In this document: in pieces, positions 12,841 to 27,000 of the stretch | How the letters are laid out: the number at the start of each line of letters is the position of its first letter | Position numbering within the stretch: position 1 is the first letter of the stretch | Source: Colius striatus | Lineage: Eukaryota > Chordata > Aves > Coliiformes > Coliidae | Length of the DNA stretch: 64,000 nt | Assembly: GCF_028858725.1 (NCBI RefSeq) | Contig: NC_084760.1 | Location: forward strand, 79,366,367 to 79,430,366 | Direction of reading: 5' to 3' | Notes under the pieces: generated by a model | The model's database searches: none | Seen by the model: only the letters and a program-made list of their open reading frames with translations | Told to the model about the DNA's origin: nothing | Translations under genes and position numbers: made by a program

Positions 12841-15240
12841 TTGGCAAAACAAAATTTCCTTTTTTAAAAGCCTGTCTTTTTAAATATATATGGGGCAAGT
12901 TTTCACAGTTAAATTTTACTTCTTGGAGCATAACACAAATCACAGAAAAGGATTTAAAGAAAAAGGGTGTTGAGGATGCCTTTTAAACACAGATATGTCT
13001 TATTCAACATTAATGTAAAATACAAATTACTATTGAAACATTATGAACAATTTGATGATTTCGTTTTCTGGTGTATTGTCATGTATCACTGTCAAGTTGA
13101 ATAATTACTGATGATTTTGACCTACGTCAGACCTTTTTTATGAGGTGAAACAGACTAAAAACAAACTTACAAACAATTAACATTTTAAGAAACTCACCAT
13201 GAATACACTGACATTTAAAATACATAAAAATTTGAACCATTCAACTAAAAAAAAATCCTCAATATGTTAAACATGAGAAATATATAACCCGGGTCTCTTA
13301 AAAACTTAATTATTTTTTATAGATTATAAACAAAAAATGAAAAATAACATACTATACTTTTTTATAATTCATATCCACCAAACTGGATCAGGAGGCTCTA
13401 TCTCACATTTTTCAGGTATTTCTATACAAACCATATTGACCCCTCTATGTAAAATTTTTCAGACTAACATTCATTTTCAGAGGATGAGCTGTCTGGCACG
13501 TTGTCACTGACGGCTTAAATGCACACTAGGTTTTTTGCTTTTCCCTAAAGCTGAGTTGGGCTCTTTAGGCCAGGATAACTGAAATTGCTATGGCAGAGAT
13601 GGAGAAGGAATTTGAGAATTAAAAAGCTGCCTTGGCAAAAAAATGAAGTTCTTGATGAAAAATACTATGTATTATACCTGTACAGAAATGAGCTAGGATC
13701 ACATTTGGAGCTGAAATTAGAAGTACAAGCTTAAGATTAAAAGTATATACAACCTGAAATGAAGAAAGGGATCTTTTAAATCAATAAACACTGCCTCCCA
13801 GACATGGTAAGAACGTTCTTGATCCTGTGTAGACGATCCATATTGTTTGAAAAATATAAGACTATCACCTTACACTAGGAAAAGAAAAAAAATGCCAAAC
13901 TGAAAACATAGCAGAAAAAAATGAACTTTAAACACTGATAGATAGAAAGATAATCAAGCAGTAGCTAGTTACTAAAATGGAGACTTCAGGAAATAATTTC
14001 CTTGTATTCCATAAAGTTAAAAAGGTATTGGAAACAGTCAATAAAGATTCCTCAATATGATCATCTTCTACTGCAGTTATTAGTTTTTCTCCTTCATTCC
14101 ATCCCCCCACACACCATCCCCACCAAAAAAAACCAAACAACCAGAAAGCTGCAGTAAAAACAGATTTGTGAAGACAATGTCAGTGAAAACCTTCAAAGGT
14201 CTGGAGTGACATTTCAAAATTACTTGCTTTTAATAATTTGTTTCTGTTATACTAACTAAGATAATTTTTACTTTACTCTGGACATTACATTTTGATTGTA
14301 TTGCATACAGTATTACAATCAGTAGATTTTAAGATCTCAGTTATCCAGAAGTGAAGAAAAGCTAATTTGAATTTTGCAGCAAAGTGGCTTTTTCCTGAAC
14401 TCTGAAATATCAGTGTATTTGCACAGTTAGAAATAAAAATATTTACATGACAGTCAATGCTTCCCAAAGCACAGTACAAATAAAATAACTAATCAACATG
14501 TTGCATATGCAACCATTTGTATTTCTCAAGTGCAGTAACTAAGATGGTCTCAGTTGCCCAAGTTTAGTTATTCTATTTGCATGAAGTCATTTATAAGGAT
14601 ATTAATGACTTAGTACTGAAAAAGATTTTCAAATGCTTTTCAGATTGACTGAAGGTGTTACCAAAGCCCCCGCCAGCACCTCTTAGTGTTTTTCAGTTAG
14701 GTCAGTGATGTAGTAGGTTGCATTTCAAATTAAACAATGCTCAAAAGCTTTCTTTGCATGTCTCTGGTTTTTCTGAGCACCACCATTCTCCACTAGAGGA
14801 GAAGATACAGAATTACTTGCTTCAAAAAGCAGATGCTAAATTAGATATGCAAACACTGCCTTCTTTTCAGTTTATTGCAAGTACCTGGGATAGTGCTTCA
14901 ACTGCCTTTTCCTCAAGACTTAACTCCTCACTTGTTTCATCATCTTGTTAAATTCAACCATATTCAGAATAACTTTTGGCAAATTATTATCCACTAAATT
15001 TCCATCCACCACAGGAAAGTTGCAAAACAGGTATCTACTACAGATAAGGGTGTCAGATATCTACTGGTAAGGCCAAATGTGAGGCATTGCTACTTAATCA
15101 GTAGCTAATTTCAATGACTGACTCTCCAAAATGCAAAGAAAAATAAAATGACTGTACCATTACCAGTATAAAGCACAAGTATCTGAGGCTGCCTGACCCA
15201 AAACAGAATTAAAGAAAACAGTCTAGTCTATACTTGAAAC

Positions 15241-15460
15241 CCATAGAATCATTTAGGTTGGAAAAGACCTTTAAAATCATTGAGTCCAACTATTAACCCA
15301 ACACTGTCACATTCACTACTAAAACATTTCCCTAAGCTTCACATCTACACATCTTTTAAATACCTCCAGGGATGGTGACTCAACCACTTCCCTGGGCAGC
15401 CTGTTCCAATGCTCGACAACTGCTTCAGTGAAATTCTTCCTAATAGTCAACCATATCTCA
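15241..15460 (-). mobile_element. CR1 LINE 3-prime fragment
   Basis: Starts with CATAGAATCA, the complement of the CR1 terminal octamer, then GGTTGGAAAAGACCTTTAAA and further CCTCCAGGGATGGTGACTCA and CCCTGGGCAGCCTGTTCCAA. Classical bird CR1 tail. Confidence 0.95.
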
Positions 15461-17833
15461 TTGTGTGTCATTACCTGCAAAATCATTGTGCACAACTAGA
15501 AACATTTCTTAGTTTGGAATTGCGTTAGTACTGAAACATTTACCCTTTTTACATTTTGCTTTTTTCAACGCTCAGAAGACAGGGTCTAAAATTTAATTTG
15601 TCTCCACTCAGGCACAGGATTACAAATGGTGTAATCACTACTAGCAAAACCTGTTGAAGCACTGAACAAAATAGAGCCACCTGGTATCATGAATGCTTAA
15701 TAAAAGGAAAGGCAAGAAATTCTCTCTGCACTGACAAAAACATGAGTACATCTCCTAAAGTACAAATAATTCTATACTATGCTTTCATATAGCAACCGAG
15801 TGCTTTCTAGGAAACACAGAACACTTTGACATACTATAGTACCGATAGTTCAATGTAATAGCATTAGAAAACATCAACATTTTTCAATTTAAAACAAATT
15901 AATGATTGGGAAAAATAATTTCCCACATGTACAGCATTATTCTACAGGCATCTATCGGTTCTTTTAACAGAAACATGCTTTAAGACAAAAATTTTATGCA
16001 GAAATAATTAATATTTCCTTTTGATTAGTGACATCATAAGTCCAGAAGAGATTAGACAATAAACTAGTAGCAAATTCAGATAAAATTTGATGCCTTTCCC
16101 CTTTCATCATATTTCTTCAAATTCTAGTATTACTGAAAAAATGACATTACATTTCAAACTATAAATTGTTCTGGTTAGGTAAATAATCCCCCTCAATTCA
16201 AAATCAGCATCATACAATGTCAGATGAAAAATGAATGGAAATGCAGTGGAAAACGAATTCACAGTTTCATTCTGATTTCCTGAACCATCTCTGCACTTGG
16301 TATCTCTAGAACAAAACCAGCAAACCAGAATGATTCTGTAAGTCTGGGAATTTCAGTATACAATGTACACTAGGAATTACAGTTTAATTAAAGGAGTTTA
16401 AACAGAAAGATATTAAGTCTTTTAAACTTTTATTACAGTGACACCTTGTGGCTACATTTTACTTACTTTGAGACCTCAAAATTTATAATTTATTCCAAGC
16501 ATTCTCTTCTATGTTGATTAAATACTATAACAGGAAGCTTGAATAACTGACCCTCACACTTGTTCGTAGCTAACAGAAATCTGCTTACAAGACTACTTTG
16601 TCTCCCATTCTCTCTCAAAAAAAGTCTTCAGCTCTACATTAAAATTGCTGTAGAAGTGCAAACAATGAAACCAGGATGGAAATAAATTCTAAAAAATTAC
16701 GGTATGATATTAAAAATGAAAAAAATTAACCAGTAATCTTGCTCTCATTTGCTTTTTTTGCATAGCATACAGCAATTCAATTTTTAAAAGTAGTGGAATA
16801 ATGCCTTCTAAAAGCATTTAAAGCAAAAACTTCAAGTATAAAATATAAGTCAATAAAAAGCCCAGGTATTACACTTAGCATCTTCTCTTACTAAGAAAAG
16901 CCCTCAAAATACAGAAACATCCTCCCATCTGTTATACTAAGCTTCAATCCACAAGAAAATCTTCCTTGTACAAATTAGTCTTTATATCTAAAACAAATCT
17001 ATCCAACAAAATGCAAATAAATAATCCTCTGTGTGTGAGAAAGCATAAAGAATCTTCTTAGCTCCTTTTCTTTACAGAATTTCAGAATCTTTGGTCAAGT
17101 CCTTTCCATTTTCCATCTACTAATCTAGACACAGTCTACGGTTGGTAAGTTATTTTGAGCCTATTAAAACACAGATGGGAACATAAAAGTAAGTCACAAG
17201 AAGAAGAAAAGAGTGTAAATAAGATAATCACTTTACCTACCTAATTCTGCATAATGAGTTTGGATGGCTCGGTACATGCTTTCCCAAGACCAAATTATCT
17301 TTTGTGGCAAACACAATAATGTCCTTAACTCTTACAGTACTGTGACTATACCACAATGCTCCATATAGCAAAAAAACAAAAAGTCATGATAGAGATTATG
17401 ACACACATAATGCAATAAATGACTTGTTAATGAGACCGAACTGGTATTAATTCACTATGGTATAAACTACATACTTAACTACTAACTGACAGAAGGTTGC
17501 ATTTTTTTCCTCTAGCTAATGTGAACCATCGATTATCTGTTTTCAATCCCACAGATTCACTTAAGGGATAAGTGAAAGGTTTCCAAAATACAAACCAAAA
17601 ATCCAACTTGCACACATGTGAACAGAAGATACACCCTCCTATCCATTTTTATGACCATGGAAATATTTGAATAGCTTATTAAAAGCCAGGTGAATGTATC
17701 AGTTCAGCCCTTGACAGCTCTCACCTTGCATAACTAATATTTACGTGAAAGGTAACTCAAAAAGGCAACTAACCTTGCCTAATGTTACAGGGCTCATAAT
17801 CTCTTTATAATCTATGTTTGAACAATTGCTCTA

Positions 17834-18382
17834 GTGCATCAGACACAGATGGGCAACGTGTACAGAATCTTCAACACTGTGTACAGAATCTGGCATGTTC
17901 TATTCCTTTGCTTTGAAAAAAGGTGTGTAAACAAAAAATCCGCAACCATAATCTCAGTCTTCAACTATTTGTTGCTCCTCAAAATGTCATCCTGTACACT
18001 GGGACTTGTCACACTAACTCATGAGTGTGCAACAGAAGCAATGTCGAAAAATATGAAAATACATCTAGTCTTGGATGTAAAGAATGTATTGATTAACCTA
18101 GTACAAATAAACGTGATTTGTTGTTACAGTCTTCCTTTAAAAATTGGGCAGTCTTTTACATTTTTAAATGAAAAAAATGAGGACTTAAAATTATCTGTTG
18201 ATAATCTGATAATCTTTCTAGACAGAGCATATACAACACTTAAGACAGACCTGCCCTTTGATAAGCATGCATACCTTATCCGTAAAAACAGAATATTAAA
18301 TATTAAAAGAATACATTCTGATATCATATTAGCTCATATTTTAAATTTGTGTTCACAACAGTGGAGACCATCTATTTTTTAG
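17834..18382 (+). other. Unexplained 182-codon open frame in BTBD9 intron
   Basis: A stop-free frame of 182 codons in AT-rich sequence. It has a 21-base in-frame near-duplication at its start (VYRIFNT then VYRIWHV) and a late segment LDRAYTTLKTDLPFDKHAYL then IRKNRIL that only faintly recalls piggyBac-type transposases. I do not recognise the product. Chance, a decayed mobile-element frame or a small gene are all open. Confidence 0.25.
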
Positions 18383-18629
18383 GTAACAAAAAACTACCTG
18401 TTTTAGGATTTCTGTTTTGTTTATGTTAGTATCCTAGAGATAACTAGTTTCACTTATTTAAGTACACTAAAGTACTTTAAATACATAGCCACAAAATCCG
18501 GAAATTACAGAAAGAAAAAAAAAAAGTTTAGTACTCCTTCCTTGTTTCTAAACAGAGTACTAATTAAAAACCAGATAAAGAAAAGTCTCAAGTACTAATA
18601 TGTATGTGTAACATAGCCTCCCCCTTTCA

Positions 18630-18705
18630 TAAGCCTCTCTTCTGGAGGTCATCTGCTTCAACCTCCTGATCAAAGCAGAGCCAATATTCAAGTTAGACCT
18701 AATAA
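18630..18705 (-). mobile_element. Short CR1 fragment
   Basis: TTCTGGAGGTCATCTGCTTC followed by AACCTCCTGATCAAAGCAGA matches the CR1 tail (GGTCATCTAGTCCAACCCCCTGCTCAAAGCAG) with several changes. Confidence 0.75.
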
Positions 18706-20977
18706 TTTAAAATAATATAAATAATATAAAGCTCTTAAACTGGAACTTTAGAATTTGTCAGCAATTTCAGGTCTCTAATTACATTTAAAATATTCTTTTC
18801 TTCTTAATTACAGAAATAAAATACTTAAAAAGTAAATTATAGCCACAGTACTTTTACTTTTGACTCGCAAATACATTCTTACTATAATACAGGCTTCAAT
18901 TCACTGATGTAAAGAGAATACAGAACAGGCTTATCTAAACTACCCTGAATTATCATGTTGACTCACATATGAGAACTTGTATTGCCTTAAGGTTACTGCT
19001 CCTTAAGAGTAAGTAGAATACGAATACTGCTGCTTGAGAATAAGTACTCATAAACTTATGCTGCTACATTGCTTCCTCTTTAGCTCTTTCACTTACTCTT
19101 CAGAGTAGTGGCATCTCCAGGGAATTCCCCATCACTTTGTGGTTATGATAGTAAGCAACAGAGATTTATAGGAAATAACAGGTTTACTGGGGATCATTGA
19201 GAACAGGAAAAATTAGAAGCATGAGGACTATGCAATAAGTGAATTTGTGCTGTAGTTACCTGGAAAATTATATACTTCAAATACCTGCTAAAATAAAACT
19301 GCAAGGAGAGTCATGCTTATGCATGCATTTAATGTAAACACATAGCTATGCATACAAAAATACCCCATGGAATTAACTCCCTCCTAATTGGCTCCTCCAA
19401 ATGAGAGTAAGTCACTTACAGAGGAATAAGAGACCACTGGAGAGCTAGGATCTACAAGAGGTCATATTGTGAAAAAAAATGAGTAAGGTAGCACCTAAAA
19501 CTCTGAAATAATGTTCTCTCCTCCATTCTTCCCTCTCTGTATTTTCAGGGAAAGTTACAAAATGCCTTTACCAAGAGAGAACAGTGATGCTCTCAAAAGA
19601 TAGCACACACAGAGATGAAGAGAGCTGAGGGAGGGATGAGAAACAGATAAACTGACATTGAAATAAAAAAGTTACTTTTGCACAAGTCTTTGGATGAAGC
19701 CAAAGAACGGTTGCCCTTTTGAAAGAAGATCAAGAAAAGTACCACAATGACACCCTAGGCCTCTTAAAATCTTCTTGGTAACATGATAAAAGCAAAAAGG
19801 CTGTGCTTACTAACTATCCATTCACTTTGCATGAAGCAAACATGCACAAAAAAAAATATCCCATGAAATGTAAAATATCTACAAATTCCAGGAGGCATTT
19901 CACTTCTGCTAGATGATCCTTTACAGTCATCTTTAAGCAAAAATGTATCAGATATACACACAAACTAAGAGACAGTGCCAATCATTTCAGAAAGAGAAAA
20001 AAGTAAAATCTGAATCATAAAAACTTAAAGGGAAACGGTTAGAAAGTATTTGCTTGTATGAGGAAAAGTATCGAGTCATTTACATCTAGTATTACTTTAA
20101 TAAAGGACAGAGAAGCTGAGAAAGAGTTATCTGAGAAGAAAAGACATAAAAGTGACCCACCAGACTCTTTTGCCCATAAACTACAACTGCTTGCCTTCAG
20201 CTGCAGAGCAGTAGAGATACCAGAAAGACAGCTTTCTTTGGGAAAAGGAAGTGCTTCCCCACCTTGGGGTTCCAAGTGTTGCTGTGCTGATTAAAAAGTT
20301 TGTGTCTACAGAATAATTACATTACAGGGCGTTTCCTTTTTGAAATGGTCTATGACCCAAAACCTAATGATGATAACATCTTTGGAATTTACAGTTTTAG
20401 AGTAAGGCAGCTTCAACATAATCATAAACTTTTCCCAGCACCTACAGTAAAAAGATCGATCATCACCTAAATAATGATTAAACCCATCTATCTGTTTGGT
20501 TTACACAAAGTATTGTTCAAACCTCCTTAGTCCTAACTCTCCTTTCACTCTTCCATAGCTGTTTAAAATGGTCTTTAAATATAACAGTAGACAATATAAA
20601 AATATAAAGTTACAGTTTTTAATTTGATAGCAAGTATGTAAATGCATTTTAAACATTTTGGTAGTGAAGGAATGATATTTACTACTGACCAAAAAAACCA
20701 CATCACCTGCCAGAGGACAAGTGAATATGACTAAGGGGAAAAAAAAAAAAAAAAAAGAAAAAGAAAGGAGAAAGAGATGTATGGTTAGAGACAAAAATCA
20801 AGGTTTTCAAAAAGATTCAACCAAGCTACATAAACTTGGTGGGTTTTTTTTAAGATAGATGATATGTGTATATCATGCATTATGAGAAATACATAATGCA
20901 AAAGCAAAATCCTGCAACTTATTCCAGTGTGTACATTATTTAATGATAGCCATGCAACATTACATTGATGAACTAAC

Positions 20978-21097
20978 CTGCAGACACGGGCAGGAAAATA
21001 CAGGTTCTGCCAGGATCGACATAGATATTTAGAATGATCGATAACTCGAATCCAGTCTAACTCATCCATGGACACCTCAATGTAGTATGAATAAGAC
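20978..21097 (-). CDS. BTBD9: BTBD9 coding exon 5 (residues 345-385), last one in the window
   Basis: Acceptor CATAG before 21097; donor GCAG|GTTAGT after 20978. Encodes [20 protein letters not shown] to YFPARVCR of the first discoidin-like domain, ending two bases into a codon. The next family residues (YIRIVGTHNT...) were not found between 1 and 20977, so the next exon should lie beyond the left edge. Confidence 0.96.
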
Positions 21098-24000
21098 CTA
21101 TGGATTGTCAAAAAACATTGGTTAGAATACAGGCAGTTACATTATAGATATAAAATTTTACATTTTCTCCTGGATTTTTGGCTAGTCTATTTGTTCCTAC
21201 ACACAGACCCATATCTAAGATATCTAAAAGAGATCGCTATTTTCAAACTACCTTTGAATATAAGTTCATATGTACTTAAGACACATTTTCAGAACAACTT
21301 AAAACATTCTAACACAATCTGCAGTAATTATATGAGACCATCATCCCTTAAAAAACATAACAGAGACTTTCAATTCAGTCATCAAAATCACAGCATCACA
21401 GCACAGCAGGGCATGGAAGGGATCTCTAGAGATCATTCAGTCTAACCCCCCTGCTAAAGCAGGTCCACCTAGATTAGGAAAACACACAGGAACCTGCCCA
21501 GAGGCATTTTTAAAACACTCAGAGAAGGAGACTCCAAAACCTCCCTGGGCAGCCTGTGACAATTCTCCTTCACCCTCACAAAAAAGAAGTTTCTCCTCAT
21601 GTTCAATAATCAGCTGTACTCCTTCTGGGTGGACTAAATCTAAAACAGCAATGATACAGCTGTTTTTATTTCCACATCAATAAAGAAAAATAAAACAAAA
21701 TGTCCTCCTTTCACGTTTATTTCTAAAAGAAAAGTTGAGTTTTACACAGACATTTCTGGTTAAACATAAATGTCTTTTGTTAGTATTTCCAATCTTTGAA
21801 GACTTAGAGGGGTATCTGAAGTGGTTTTGCTCAAAAATTCTAAAATATTAGATAATATAGTTAATACCAATTTATACACTAGAAAGGTAAGACAGTCTTT
21901 AAGATGTCAATTGCATAATCAGGTTTCACATTCACATCAACCAGATGTGTAATATTCACAACCCACACAGACAGTCATTATTATTATTAGCCTATGCACA
22001 CTTGACTGAAGTAGGCTCCAGAATTTTAGAATCTGAGTTATTGACCACCTGTCCTCTGCATGGTGAGAATTTAGGGATTCTCCCATCACCATCACTAGAC
22101 TAATGTAAATTTGCAACGAATATACAACATACTATATGATTTTTGCTTCTCAAGGTATCAAGCGAAGAAAAATTACCTCAAAAAAAATACAGTTCCGTTA
22201 TCATACACAACACTACGCCTTTTATTTTTCTGAAGGATGGCATCTTTTCTGCAGAGGAAATTTGGGCAGCTCTCTTTCAAACTGTTCTATCTAAGATCCA
22301 TCTCTTAATACCACCTTTAATCTAGAGGTGCAAAACAGACCTTTTAGTTTGTATTTGGTTCTACTAAGAACGTACATTATCTACAGAAAGATATTCAATA
22401 CACCAGAGCTTCATAGCTAAAATGAATCAGTAGTTTAAAAAAGATGTTCAACAAGAAGTCACCACATGCTTATACAGTAGCTAAAATCTCTCTTTTGGAG
22501 ACATTATTCATAAATCCCATGAGAAAGATGTTGGTAAGTGGCTGGTAATTCTTATCCTAAAGGAGTATATAAGTTGGAAAATATCTCTAGAAAAACAAGA
22601 CCAATCTTAGAGTGAGTTCCTTAATGTCTCGGCTGGTAAAGCTCTGCATACCTCCAAGGGCCAAAATCTGTAATGTGTCTGGACAAATTCCTCCCAAGTT
22701 CAACTATTCAATTTTGTATTTTCTAAATATTTAATAGGAATTTATCTTGTTGCTTGTGTCTACTGTTCTTTGCTCTTTCAGCACATGACTGTAAGAGGAG
22801 TCTGGCCCCATCTGTATTCTCTGTATTTGTCCACTAAATAGGTGAAGATAGCATGAAGTACCCCCTTCTAAGCTTTCTCCTCTTAAAACAGCAAGTTCTC
22901 CAGCATGTCCTTGCACATCATGTGCTCAAGTCTTTGTCATCTTGATATCCCATTGAACTCACTCTAGTATTTTACAATGAGGAACCCATAGCTGGATGAA
23001 ATATTCCAAATGCTTCCCTTTCCATTTATCTTGGACAGTTGAACAACTGGGGGCAAAAAAAAATAATCTGACAATTCAGATATTATATCTGATCAGGAGC
23101 AAAAGAAAGCACAATAGTAAACTTCCACAGAAAATTAAAACATTCAGGATAACAGAGAAACTAGATCCTAAAACACTGTATCCTCAGTATTTTACGGAGA
23201 CAAAAAGCTCTAGAATAGAGGCCCATATTGTCTGGCATTCTACCAGCAACAATGATTCATTCGACCAACTTCAGACAAAGGGCACAGGACACCAAACAAC
23301 AGATAATTTTCTGGTAAGTTGTCTCAAGAAGGGTTTTCCCCTGAGTTTCAGCAGCTTCTGATTTATATTTTGCAGATGAGGGAAATTTTACCAGTTATAA
23401 GGTCTCTAAAAATTGCTACAGAACTTCTCATTATTAATATATCTCTCATGCTTTTTCAAATTTTATGTATTTGGCTGATAATTGATTTATAAATTTGGTT
23501 GATCTTCTAGTACAAGTGGTATAATCTTGTATTAAATACTTCTGCGTACCTTCAAAGTTTTACTTTTCAATCTCTCCAAAAGGAATAGAGAAGTATAAAT
23601 TTAACTTGAACTGAACCAGAAGAACTTTCTTGAAGCAATTAAATAGCTAAAAATTCATACAGCTTGTTTTGAGTGATTAATAACTGTAATTCTTATTTTA
23701 AACAACTTCATTTGCAAAAAATAAAAATCAATAAAACATTAGTATACCTTGTTCTAAAATAACACAGTTTAGTTAAGAAAACGAAATGCAACTATTTTAC
23801 AATTCTAAAAATATTTATTTCATATTGCTTACAGACTAAGAAAAGCATAAGCAGTTTGGTTTGTTTTTAATAGAAACTTGCTCATGAATACCTGCATCAT
23901 GTGACTATGAAACTGTAAAATCTTTCTCATGGTAATTTACAAAATTCATATATTCAATTTGCCAGATAAGAAGAGCTTTGCAATTTACTTACTTGGGCAG

Positions 24001-27000
24001 TCAATTGTTCAAATATGCATAATTTGCTCTTTCATGCATTCCATAACAAGATAACATGAAGTGTCTTCTACCAACTATTGTAGTTATTTCACAATCTACA
24101 TTGAAAATAAAATTTACTATCTCTGAATTATTGTTAAAGTGTGTTATTTCTTAACAATTTCAATACACTGAAAACATCTGAGCAAATATTCCTTCATTGT
24201 TCATAAAGTTAATATGCAAAAACTATGGTTTCTGCAAAAGAACTAGAATATGGTTTTTCAAACTAAAATAAATACAGTTGAAAACTAAGTGGTAAATAGA
24301 AAACAGTTAAAACAATTTAAATCACCTAAACTTTCATTAGTAATATCAAGTACTTAATCAAAACACAGAAAAGACCCTGAATTATGAGGTAGTTTAGTAT
24401 CGTAAAATATGGTCTGTTGTGGAAGTAACCAAAATTTCATTTCAAAAAAGGGTTGTTTTCAAATAACACTGGTCATTGTCAGTTCCAACACTGTATCACC
24501 TTGTTTCTACAAAATATTTAATGACTATTTCACATTGATATATTATCACTAGTATGAAATCAATTATCTTCCTTTTTTATGTCAACCTGGCACCTACCGA
24601 CTATCTCTGTCCCACAAGAGGATTCGTATGTGGTTGATTATCGACGGCTGGCCTAGCTTCACTTCAATTCCAGATCGGCAGTCATCATCGATCGGGTGTC
24701 GAGAGAAGCCACGATCCAAGTCATAGTTCTGAGTATCTCCATCCAATAAAGCAGACTTCAGCTCCCCTTTGACAACCTGTGCTCCATATTTCATTGTTGC
24801 AATATTTTCTCCTGGTACTATGAAGAAAATTATACAATTGCTTAATTTTTACGCTCTCATACCACAAATTAGATGTTCTGAACATCAGTTGTATTAGGCT
24901 AGAACAAGAACAATGATTTATTGCCGATATCCTTTCTAGGGATAATGATCCCTAACTCCAACTACAAAACAGTACATTGATGAAGCACTCTTAAAGATGT
25001 CTTTTTAACAGTCTTGTTTGAAGAGAGACCCTACAAAACATGATCTGAAAGCTAAATGATGAAAAGCTGCCCTGACTTCTTCAGACAGGTTGGCAACAGG
25101 AGTATGAATTTCAACAGGGTGTTAAGTTCAACACCTAAAGAACAGAATTCGAAGTGGTAAAATTTTAACTGTCTTGTAGTACTACTACAAAAAACATCAA
25201 ATGCACATCTAAGAAATTGCAAGTGGTCATCAATGTTTCAATAAACAGAGTAAGTCCCAAGAGTCTGAACTAGTACTGAAACAAGAAGGAAAAATCAATT
25301 CTCTATAAAGCTGTGATTGTGACAAAGATAGAAATTTTGATATTAGGAGCATGTTATTATTGAGACATAAATGTGCAGAAAAAGTCAGAAAACACTATTT
25401 TTCAAATTTATCTAGAGCACTGTCAACAGAATGTCTTGCATGACAAGACTTCTACAATGTTCTAATATTAAACTCCAATGTGTAAATACTAGTATCTGTT
25501 ACTTCTAAGAGAACCAAGAGGAGATGCAGTTCAAAGCAGTCATTTTCAGGGCTCATCATGCATGACTGACAGTCAACAGTCCAGGCTCTCAGAGAACATT
25601 TGACTTCAATTCTTTGCTATGGGGCAAATACTCTCTATAAATCACATCCTAGGCAGTAAATAACACTATGTTTCTAAAGATTTAGTTTCAGATATTCGTG
25701 TTGAATTAACAGATAGCATAGACAGAAGTAAAAAAAGAAAAAAAAAAAAAAAAAAAGGGTTTCTTGCAGTTTTTAGGCTTACATTAATACAATTTTGGAA
25801 GACTTGTTTATTTTACTTGGGTAAGCACGTGAAGAGTAAGAGAAAAATCAAAAGCAGTGGAAAAAAAATGTAAACCATCAAGAAGTAGTGAACAATTCAT
25901 CATCAACCTTCAGTAAATTTGCAGATGATACAAAGCTGGGTGGATACACAGATCTGCTTGAGAGCAGGAAGGCTCTTCAGAGGCATCTTGACAGGCTGGA
26001 ACAATGGGCTGAGGCCAACTACGTGAGGTTGAACAAGGCCAAGTGCTGGTGTGGCACTTGGACCACAACAACCTCATGCAATGCTACAGGCTGGAGGCAC
26101 AGTGGGTGGAAAGATGTCCTTCTGAAAAAGCCCTGGGGTTGTTAATCAACATCTTGCTGAATATGAGCCATCAGTGCGCTCAGGTGCCCAAGAACTCCAA
26201 TGGTATCCTGGCTTGTACCAGAAAAAGTGTGGCGACCCTGGCCCCATGGTGAGGGGCAGCTGATGGAGCTGGGGATGTTTAGCTTGGAGAAGAAGAGACT
26301 GAGGGGAGACAATGATCACTCTATATAACTACCTGAAAGGGAACTGTAGTGAGGTGGGGGGTCCATCTCTTCTCTCTAGTAATGAATGACAGGACAAGAG
26401 GAAATGGGTTCAAGTTGCACTAAGGGAGGTTTAGATTAGACATTGGGAAGAACTTTTTCACCAAGAGGGTTATTAAACATTGGAACGGGCTGCCCAGGGA
26501 GGTGGTGGGGTCACCATCCCTGGAGGTATTCAAAAGGCACATAGATGAAGTACTGAGGGATGTGGTTCAGTTTAATGATGGGCTTGGCAGTGTGAGGTTA
26601 GTTGATGATCTTAAAGGTATTTTCCAACTATAATGATTCTGTAACTTAATTCTGTAACATAAAACCATTTAAATACAATATCCCATGGCAAATACATTTT
26701 TAAGCACTTTTGCAAAAGTTTTTTTAAGAAAAATGCATTTCCTCCAGGAAAACACACTCATACTACAACATTCATGTTTGAGCAGTATCTGAGATACAAA
26801 ACAAGAAAATATGTTGACTAATATTATTTGAGGAACAGAAATTGCAAGAACACTACATAACAAGGTATTTAATTATGTAAGCCTTTTGAAACACACAAAA
26901 GATTAAAAACTCAAAGCACAAATTAGCCATATCCTCCAGAAAACTATAGTCACTAATTGAGAAAACAGACAACCTGATGCTTACTTAACATGCCCCTGTA

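Larger units (their letters stand above)
1..20977 (-). other. BTBD9: BTBD9 large intron (partial)
   Basis: AT-rich sequence with no recognisable coding exon on either strand. It contains CR1 fragments at about 5183-5385, 10640-11035, 12385-12840, 15241-15460 and 18630-18705, poly-T and poly-A tracts, and two unexplained long open frames at 983-1660 and 17834-18382. In human the intron following this exon is also very long. Outside those items I see nothing specific. Confidence 0.8.
21098..24597 (-). other. BTBD9: BTBD9 intron between coding exons 5 and 4
   Basis: Contains a CR1 fragment at 21385-21635 and a strongly diverged one at about 22905-23020. The rest is AT-rich with no further signal that I recognise. 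Confidence 0.85.
24818..26984 (-). other. BTBD9: BTBD9 intron between coding exons 4 and 3
   Basis: Carries a 19-base poly-A run at 25738-25756 and the longest CR1 copy of the window (about 25890-26650), inserted opposite to the direction of BTBD9 transcription. Confidence 0.85.

Noticed and set aside
12629-12943. 104-codon minus-strand frame resembling a reverse transcriptase end
   Set aside because: Remnant of a CR1 LINE, not a host gene; the N-terminal third is unrelated intron sequence.
14780-14795. CCACTAGAGG, half of a CTCF-like core
   Set aside because: The rest of the motif (AGAAG instead of GGCRS) does not fit.
1-20977. Search for the next BTBD9 exon (family sequence beginning YIRIVGTHNT)
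   Set aside because: No matching minus-strand frame found by eye; the exon probably lies beyond the left edge.
25888-26252. Two overlapping frames with an FADD motif
   Set aside because: Broken CR1 reverse-transcriptase remnant with frameshifts; no function expected.
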